Positions 49,184-59,698 of a stretch of 64,000 nucleotides of DNA are shown here, one piece after another. The notes below the pieces were generated by a model that saw only the letters and a list, made by a program, of their open reading frames with translations, made no database searches and was not told where the DNA came from. The number at the start of each line of letters is the position of its first letter. The first letter of the stretch is position 1. A program made the position numbers and the translations under genes. The stretch comes from Rhabdophis nuchalis (Eukaryota; Chordata; Lepidosauria; Squamata; Natricidae), in assembly GCA_039707465.1 (NCBI GenBank), contig CM077643.1, positions 243,062,167 through 243,126,166 on the forward strand, given 5' to 3'.

Positions 49184-52100
49184 TCAAACCTTGGTACACA
49201 TACCTGATTCATCTACTGTATCAATTACTTGTTCTGATATAGCAGGATCTTTCTTTGTTCTTGACTTAAAACCTTTGAAAACAGGGCACACTGGTACATA
49301 CTTTAACCAGTGAGTCCTTTTAATCAGACCCATCCCAAATGGAAAATCGTAACTCTTCAGTTTTGCAGATTCGTCACTGTTGGCATATGCTCCAGCCTTC
49401 CACTGTACTAAGCCACGTTCCTCTTGAGTCCCTTGAAAAGAGAACGTGCATTTCAAATCAGGTGGCTTTGGAAGAAAAGTTTCAGTCATCTAATTTCTTC
49501 ACAAGAGAGAGCTGTGCTATTAACATGTCATGAAGTAGAGAGTTACATCATGAGATTAAAGAAATGTAAAAGTTGAAATTAACTTTCTGAGAAGAGCATG
49601 GTAGTTTTTCCTGTGATGGGATCAACAGTATTAAAAGGAACAGAAGTACATGCTTTTTGTATCCCATCCATAAATAACTCAATTAGGAACTGGTAGAAAA
49701 TACATAATTTGTTTTCAATATGGTTTCATTACCTAATGAAGAACTATGTAGCAGGTGGGAAGTTCCTATCCTAAATTCCAGGGAGATAGTTATGATATCA
49801 CAAAAAACAACTTCCAGCCCTTTAACATTTAGCATATTGTGGCATGAGCTTTTGGTAAACTAAAAAACAATTGGTTCTTGAAAATCCTTGCCATAATAAA
49901 TATTCTAGCCTTTTATGATGCTACAAGGTAGTTACAAAATTAAAAGGCCAATGTTATGAGACACAAAATTAAAAGGCCAATGTTATGAGACAAGACTGCA
50001 AGAATCAAATTTTAAGATAATATTCACTACGTCTATTAGGCTACAGTATTAGAAGATTAAAATGTTGAGTCATCTACCTCCTAATCTAGGAAAGCAGAAA
50101 CAAAAAATAAATGGTTATAAATACAATGCTTGTACATCTAGTTCTGTATTTTCTGCCACTGCTATGTAGGAGGTACTAGTGTAGTAGTATAGTATAGTAG
50201 CAGCACTAAAGTATAGTATAGTATAGTAGCAGCACTAAAGTGTAGTAGCAGCACTAAAGCAAGTAACCAGAAAGCAGCAAATGATCAAGTATAGCTCACA
50301 GTGATCAAAATACTGTATATATTATTTTGGTTGAATTTTGGGGCTACTTAAATCTATCCTTCTGAAATACAGGCTAAACACTTTAAAATAATACAGTGAA
50401 ACAGGTGTACCTGGAACAGTGTTGTCCAATATAAATGCAATGCTGCCCCCAACAAACATTTCTGTGGTTAAAAGCACTCTTAATATCTGGTCCACTTCAG
50501 CAATGCCTACAAACAATAATAATTTATAGTCCAAAATATGATCAAAATATGCTTTATACTTTTTCATTTCTCAAATGTATCTTTGTTATATCCCTCACTC
50601 TATTTCCTTTTAGAGTAGGAAACACTATATAAAGCACAGAAAAGAAAAGGTAAGCAATGCAAGATGTAAGTGACAGGAAAAGGAAGGGAAATATACAGTA
50701 GCTAAATCAGGCTTAGCCAAATACCCTTCCCTACATCTCTTCAAACTTTCTGTCCTTATTAAACCACCCATGCTGACACCATGTCCATGCACTACGTCAC
50801 TTCATACTCTGGCTTTTGTTTTTTAAACCTCGCCTCTCTCTTTGAAGATTCCATCAATTTCACCCATCTATGACTTTCTGGGTCTCCTCCTTCCTCTTGA
50901 CTCTTTCACACTTGGATTTGATCCTCATTCATTCACTTCATATAACCAAATCATCACTACTACATAATTCTAATATAATTGTTGTTCAAGGTTGATTCAG
51001 CACCCATTCTCTCATTTTGCTACGTGGCTATCTTAAGCACCCCATTCCAACTGCACCTAGCTTTTATGTTCACCTAACCCAGGGGTCTGCAAAGTTGGCT
51101 CTTTTAAGACTGGTGGACTTCAAATCCCAGAGTTCCCCAGCCAGCTATGCTGGCTGGGGAACTCTTGGAGTTGAAGTCCACCAGTCTTAAAAGAGCCAAC
51201 TTTGCAGACCCCTGACCTAACCTACCCAACTCTCACTTCCATATAATAAAGTGAGCAGAGCTGTTGTATGTAGTCATTTTCACTTCTTGTGTCATTTATT
51301 TTTCTCAATAATGTATACTACCTGCAACCTTTCAACCAGCATTTGCATATCTTAAATTTCTCCATCTGTTTCTCCATCTTATTCCACCAGGACATACATT
51401 AGATACATATCACTTTTATCATGTATAGCAGGGGTGGGTTCTTGTACCTGTTGGTACCACTTCGCTCGCACGCAAGCCATGCGTTGCTCACGCATGTGCA
51501 GTTGACTGTAATTTATTCTGCACATGTGCAGAAACATGCTGGCAACGGCAGACGAGACTGGGGAACCAGTTTAGGGGTGTGGCCAGCTGGTTCTGTGACC
51601 CAGGCCGAATCACCACTACCGGTTTGGCCAAACCGGACTGAACCGGGAGCAACTCACCTCTGATGTATAGGCATAACCTGTAATTTATTCACCACATTTT
51701 CACTCAAACACAACTATATTGGGTTTTAACACATTAATTCCTCTCTGAGTCATAAAATCTAACATTCACAGGAAATCATTTGGCTTTGCTGCATAAACAA
51801 AAATACTTAGTTTTATATTCCAAATTCATCCACCTCTATTATCACTCAAGTATTCCTTGTAGATTTATCAACATATTAAAACCCAAGAACCTGCACACAT
51901 TCTTAACTTCCATCCTTCCCAGAGTTCATACATGCACAGGTTGTATAACTCAAGCTTATTCACTTTGTCGCATATTTTCTCTAAATCAGCAAACTTTCTC
52001 ACATTCATCCATCTCTGTAACTTGCTGAAAATTAAAAATCTGATCTACATATTCTCTGCCTAGCATAAAAATAGACTTGTATTTTTCAAATTATGTAGGT

Positions 52101-55100
52101 TGTCACCTTTTGCATCTTTTTGATCTGAATTCTGCCAAATGTTTCCCATGGTACATGAAACAAATGGTAGTTTTTGCACTATATAAATAGTGCTATAGGG
52201 ATATAAATTGAATAAATAAATAAACTGACTCTTAATAAGGTTCCTTTATGTAGGGCAGAGATTTTCAAACTGAGTTGCAGTCCCCCGGGGACCTAACCCT
52301 AACCCATCCATGGGATGCAGGAAGCATGCAAAACCACTCCAGTCCATGGAAAAACCTCTCTCCACAGAACTGGTCCCTGGTGCCCCAAAAGATTGGGGAC
52401 CACTGCATTGGATGACAAATATTTAATACCTTCCTTCCTTAATATCTTTTCCAGCTTATTGCTATTGTTTTTCATAACATTCACTTTCCAGACACCTCAC
52501 CAATTTGATGATTCTTTTACTGTACTTAAAATATGGTGAGGTTTCCTCCCTCTTTCTCAGCTTAGTCCAGGATGCTGACAATGACATGTTGTGAGAGGGC
52601 AACTAGGAAATGCCACATGCTAAACAACCAACAAACCCGATCATTGGTTCAGACGAACGGAATGAAATTCAGAGTTGCTCAAGATGAATGGGGAAAGGCC
52701 ACTTCTAATCTCACACAGCCTGGCAGAGTTTTCATATTTCCTTTGGCAAAGACTCTTGAGTTTTCAGTACCTGTATTGATAGCATTTGGACGTGAATCTA
52801 AATAGTTTGGAACAGTAAGCCCAAAAAACATTGCAAAACCCAGGATGAAAAGATTGCGGGAGGAATTCATGTCCACAAACTGCAGATTGGAGAGACCCAC
52901 TGCAGTGATCATACCTGCAGAAAGAAAGAAAATGTTAAATAAAAAAATATATATTGATGGTGCAGTGGTTAGAATGCAGCATTGTAGACTAACTCTGCTG
53001 ACAGCCAGGAGTTCAGTCCTGACCAGCTGAAGGTTGACTCAGCCTTCCATCCTTCTGAGCTTGATAAAATGAGGACCCAGATTGTTGGGGGCAATAGGCT
53101 GACTCTGTAAAGCGCTTAGAGAGGGCTACAAAGCACTGAAGCGGTATATAAGTCTAACTGGTATTGCTATATATATGGCTAAACAAATAAATGGAGGATG
53201 CTTGAGAAGGGTAGTTAAGCCCCAAACTAAAAATCAGGCAGCAACAAAGACCACAAGAATGATTTCACTCTACTGATTTTTCCTGGATGTGGTTTTAGCA
53301 GAAGGGTCCCTGGGTTGAAATCCGAACATAATATGAAGACGAGGCTAACCCAGAAGTGCAAATTAGAGCTCTTGTGTGGAGACAGTGAGAATTACACTGT
53401 AACAAATAACACCCAGGTGTTTTAGGAAAAGCAAATACTTAGAACTGGAAAGCAGCAGGTGAAGTAGAAGATTACCCACAGTTTCTTTTTAAGTGGCGCT
53501 TCCCTCCCATTGCTGCACGGAATTACAAAAATAACATTTTTCAAAGTAAACAATTCATTTCAACCTTGTCCCTCAATCAGAAGGTTGCTGTGTCACTTGA
53601 CACAGCTATTTCTACAAATGACTTACCAAACAAAGTGCAGAACATCCCTCCAAGGATGGGATCAGGGAGGGAGGCAAACAGAGCAGTAAATTTGCCAATG
53701 GTTCCTAAAATAAGCATGATTCCTGCACCATACTGTACCACTTTCCTGCTGCCCACCTGTGGAGGAAAAGCAGTAGCACAAATAATCAACATATATTCAT
53801 TATTCATTATTACGGTTTGTCTGACAGTCAGCTAGATGTACAGATTGGATTTGGCATTTTTGTCTGCCCATCGATTCCTTCCCAAGGACCTGGGATAGGC
53901 AGATGTGGATGTTTGATGGCGTTACAGATATCATTGGAGGATGTAAGTTGTTCCAAGTAAAACTCCCAAGTGAAATAAATTATTATGGTTTGTGGCACAA
54001 TCAGCCAGACGTTCAGTATTATAATTATCTGTTCACAATAATATCAAATCATAGCTGCCAGTTCTTTAGCTGGTTTTGGCCTTCATATGCACTGAGTTGT
54101 TATTATTATTAATCTGTCTATGCTTCATCTTCTGCTACATCTTCTGCTCTCTACTCAACATATGAGTCATGCTTGCAGGGACACACTGAGCCCAAAAGGA
54201 CCTGTTGCATTTAATACCATCTGGCACATACAAGCTTTATTTTTCCCCCAATAGGATTTCCAGAGTGCTTTCTGAGCAAAATAAGAGTAGCAAACCCATT
54301 TATTTAGAACAACAATTGTTGCAGCTGCTGTCTCTGGTGCAGTCTCTGACTGCAAGCCAACCAGAATGGTGACACATCTCAGAGGAAATTTCCCATTCAA
54401 ATTACAGGCGGTACACTTGGAGTGAAGCACTGCAAACCTGCTTAGTTGGTGAGAATCAATGGTCCTTCCAGAGATATTACTGATCTCCATTTAAGAGAAT
54501 CAAGAAGGTGAGTATCTGTCTAATCCAAACCCTGGAGAGCTACTACCAATCTGGCTAGGTGTTTTTCAGGTTAGCTGAATAGCCTGGTCTGTTCCTGCAG
54601 TTCGTAATTTTTAGAGAACAACAATACTGTAAGTTAACTTCTGCAAAGGTGGCAACAGTTCTGCATACTTAACTGGGCCCATGATATGAATAACAAGGCA
54701 CCAAAAATGGAGTAGAATACCTTAATGCTGGAGCAAAAACATCTCTCAGGAATCTAGAATCGCATGTGCAGTTTGTTTACAATTGACTTCAGAATTCATC
54801 CTACAAAATTACCTTGTGATGCCAATATAAAATCTATCTATCCCAGTTGCAGATTTTGCCCAGCTGCTATAAACTGAAGCATTGTGCTCCTCCCAGTACA
54901 CAAGAAGAAGCAGGCAGCTGTGTGCAAATCCATCAAAAGCCTAGAAACAGAAGATGCTATCTAATAGTGTAAGCGTGGTACCTTGGTGATGCCCAATACT
55001 CCAATATTTGGGCTGGAGGAAGTAGAACCGTTGCCAGTGCCCAGCAACCCAGCAATAATACAGCAGATTCCCTCTGTAAAAATGCCTCTGAGGGGGGAAG

Positions 55101-58100
55101 AAGAAGAAGAATCCTAAGGGTTGTGTTTAGATGTTCCAGGTCTCTCTCCTAGCAATGTTAGGGTGATAATACAATACAATACAATAGCAGAGTTGGAAGG
55201 GACCTTGTAGGTCCAACCCCCTGCATGGGCAGGAACCTTATACCATTTCAGACAAATGGCTATCTAACATCTTCTTAAAGACTTCCAGGGTTGGGGCATT
55301 CACAACTTCTGGAGGCAAGCTGTTCCATTTCAGTTGATGGATACTTAGCAAATTACATGAAGATCTTGTCAAACAGTTTAAAGGAATAACTGCCAAAAAT
55401 TAGAATTAACAAGGAGATGAGGGTCACTTGCTAGTTAAGCCAGATACAATGTGTCAATCGTACAAAGATGTGGCTGCCTGGTGACTTGTGGTGCTTTGGA
55501 TTCTCATCACTTATTCATTCTATTCCCTGACCTTGGCAGACAGAAACCATCTGATTAAAAGAGAGGGAGAGGGAGAGGGAAGGAAGGAGGGAGGGAAGAG
55601 AGAGAGAGAAAATCCTGATGCCCCACCCAGTATGGCGTTTATGATACATCCTCCTGCTGATCATAGCTCTTGAGGATGTCCTATGCAGATAGCTGCCACA
55701 TCCTGAACTATTGGAAACAGCAGTCAAGCATATAGAACCATACAGACCTACTGACCACCCATAGGCCTTCACAGAGATAACAGGTTAGATACCTTCCTAA
55801 ATCCCTCTGGCCTGATAGTTCAGTCTTTCTGGGGTAATATTCCACCTCTGCTTATACCGCAGACAATCCATTAGTGTTTCATGCACCTACAGGATTCAAC
55901 ATTATCAGTTCTGAATGTAACTTAATATAACACACACCCAGTGTGGTGTGTGCATTAAAAAGAAAAGGGTCCACTAGGTTCATCCCAGAGGAAAGCTTCA
56001 GTTAAATATTCCAGCCAATCTGTGAAGCAGCCTGAGATAGTGTGGTGTAAATGAGGCTAATGTGCATGTTGTCTATTGACTTCCTGAAAGATTTTCAAAA
56101 CAAAACCCATAAGAGACATTTTTAGCCTTCAGTTAGAACTCAAATATTGACCGCCTCTTTCTTAAGAAAGGAGCAGTTGCAATATTTTGCTTTCAGTAGT
56201 GAAACAAATCTGGTTTCTTGAAACTGTTCCGAGAAACAGCCACTTTGACCTACTGGCCTGTGTTGGTGGTTATGCTCACATGACAACCTTGACCAGGTCA
56301 ATTGCAAACCTCACAGCTGTATTTGCACAATATTGTACGCCCTTTTATTCTAGTCTTGCAGCAAAGTGGGGAAATTGTTGGTTTTGATGGCTGACTTAGT
56401 AAATCCTGTGAATCCAGCCTCCTTCATCAATGTTTACAGTTCAGGGTAGTCTGCATACCAAGAGAACAAATTAATGTAGAAACCAGGTGAGTTGTGAGGC
56501 TATTCGTGTTGCACACATTGAGTAGATCTCAAGTTTTAATCAGTAAAGTGAGTTAGCAAAGCTGTTCTATCTCACACCAGTTGTGCATTGTGAATGTCAG
56601 AATGAAATATGCAAAGGAAATGGGAAAGATGGGCATTGCCAGAATTAAAAGTCCTAAAACGTCACCCAAAGAGTGATTCAGAGGCAAACATAGTGGAAAT
56701 ACTGAATCTTGGAATAATGATGGTAACATATTTTTCACAGTCTAGAAAACCTTGGGACAAGGATCTCGAAAGATTGGGCAGAGCATAACAAAAGGACGGC
56801 CTCATGAATATGTTAATGAGCCACAGTGTGCTTCCATAGTGAAAAAATATTCCCCTAATCCTTAAATATTTGAGTAAAGAAATCAGCATTTGAACTGCAC
56901 CAAAAATGGACATTTTTTAAAAAACAAATAAAGTTTTGCCAATTTCCCCCTTCTAAGTCTGACGTTTGGCATCACAAAATGAGAAACCATTTTTTCTAAG
57001 AGCCTTTAGCTACTGAAGTATCATCCTCCACAGTTTTTGTAGGAATGTGCTTAAAATAATCCCTTTGTTTCATCAGTGAAAAGCAGAACAGAAATTTATA
57101 AAAAATATACACATCTCTGAGCCAGATGCACCTTACCTATTGATGGCATGCACTGGTGGCGGGGGAGCGCCTGCAAGTCGGGCGCAAGCATAATAATCTC
57201 CAATGGACTCAATGATGCCAGATAATGTAGCACTGAACATTCCCAGCACAGCAGCCACAGTCACTGTGGGTAACCCCCACTGACCTGGGAAAGCAGACAA
57301 CACAACAAATATCAGCTGGGCTGTAAAATGTTGTTTCTCTAGGAGGAGAAAAAGTTGAAGTTCAATAAATAAAAACCAGGAAGCCCAGATTCTTCTCTCT
57401 CTCTCTCTTTCTTTCTCTCTCTCTCTTTCTCTCTCTCTGTGTGTGTGTCTTTTAATCACACTCAAATTCAAACAGCCCATATGAATTATCTGACAAATTA
57501 CTTAAACCTGCCTCTAGGGTGAAGCACAGCATGAAACATTTCCAGAGTGTACCAGAGTACCAAAGGTAACAGTAGAACATCTTGGGGTTCTACCGTAAGT
57601 GTGTATATGATAGGCATAGAAAAGTTGTTGCAACGTTTCGACAAGATCTCACTTGTCATCATGTCTGTGAGTTGCCTCCGCAGTCACACTCACAGACACA
57701 AGCCTGCCTGATGATGACAAGTGAGATCTTGTCGAAACGTTGCAACAACTTTTCTATGCCTTATACACGGGAAAATCCCCGAAGCCAGCTATGCCAGCAT
57801 ATATATATATATAGTATGTATGTATATATATTGCAACGTGTATATGATATATATATACAGTATGTATATATATTGCAACGTGTATATATATATATATATG
57901 TAGGTCTTTGGTTGTTCGGGTTTTCTCCCGCGTAGAATTGGAAGTATCTTCACGACGTTTCGATGAAATCTCATTCATCATCTTCAGGCTGGTGCTTCGG
58001 GCTTGGTGCACCAAGCCCGAAGCACCAGCCTGAAGATGATGAATGAGATTTCATCGAAACGTCGTGAAGATACTTCCAATTCTACGCGGGAGAAAACCCG

Positions 58101-58516
58101 AACAACCAAAGACCTACATACAAACACCCGCTAAAACCTCAGAAAACATATATACACGTTGCAATATATATACATACTGTTTCCTTTTCTGCCTTTCAGC
58201 TCATCACCAGAGACCATTTAGACAGAAAGCCATGAGTTCCGTTGTGTAATTTTTTTTAATATGTGTGTTACGTTATTTATTCATCAGCTCAAAAAACGTC
58301 ACACACACACACATATACACACTTACGATAGAACTCAAAGATGTTCTACTGTTACCTTCTGTATTACACACACACATATGGTATATATCTTGGGGTTCTA
58401 CTGTGTGTGTGTATTGATATACATACAAACACATATATACACACATATTATGCTGTTACCTTTTGTACTATATGTGTGTATGTTTGGGGGGGTGTATTAC
58501 AAAAGGTAGCAGTACA

Positions 58517-58548
<32 letters not shown>

Positions 58549-59600
58549 GTCTCTGTGTGTAATCCCCCCCACCCCCCAGCATCCATGTTAGGAAGGAATG
58601 AAAAGAGCAAAGGGCAAAGGAATGGAGGTAAGAGTGTAGATACATCATTTTCCAATTGTTATTCTGGAGGATAAATGGGATTATTGAAGGCTAAAAGACA
58701 TGAGAAAGCCTTTCCTTTTCTCCAGGTCCACCAAGATTTAAACTCCCACATGCAACTCATGTCTCGGGATGTAGGTGGTGACAGGAGGTTTGGGGACAGC
58801 ATAAGGTGCTCTCAGGAGAATGTACTCTTCCTGTTTCTGGAAGGGCCTGGTTGCAGGAAGGGCCTTAGCACATCAAAGGCAACTATTCCATCACAGGCTG
58901 AACTGCTAATCCATGTCTGTCAATCGGCCCAGGGGAAATCTCTTCCAGGGGAAGGGAGCATGTAATAGCAGATAAAAGATTCCGATCCTGCCCATTTTCA
59001 TGCAATAGACAAATAAAAGAGAAAGAATAACAGGGAAGGAGGGATTGGAGATATGAGGGCATCAGACCTGTTTTCAGTGCAATCCTGTGTGGCTTAGCAT
59101 GTCATGTGGACCCATATTCCATTGCTCCCTCCCAAGATTGATGTGAGATGAAGAGAACCAAGAGCCCAACTTACAGGGGTAGGGAAAGCGGAACCAAGGT
59201 GCTATGGACAAGATTTCTCCTCTAGCGTCTGTTCTGGCCTTGAATCCGTAGGCATTGGCATCCCGAGGAAACACATCCGTCACTGTCAGAATGTAACAAA
59301 GCAGCCAGACCACCAAAATGGCTAGTATGATCTGAAGAGGAGATACACGGAAAGGCAGAACACCATCAACTCCCAGCTATATATGCACACTGAAAACAAG
59401 TCAGAAGACAGGAAGCAACTGTAGGAAAAGAACGTGGATCTCTAAATTATTGTCCATCAATTCTGTGCTACTCTGACTAGTTTTCACTTTCAAGACTTTT
59501 GTAATCCAGTCCTGGGAATGTTTACATTTTTGTATTTGTATTTTTAATTCCCTGTGCACCGCCTCGAGTCCCTTCGGGGAGAGAGAGCGCTTTACAAATA

Positions 59601-59698
<98 letters not shown>

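Noticed and set aside
57133..57480. Reading the full 115-codon ORF as SLC23A1 coding
   Set aside because: Only 57137-57284 is exon; the part above 57284 is intron and a CT/GA microsatellite, bounded by the acceptor TTTCCCAG.
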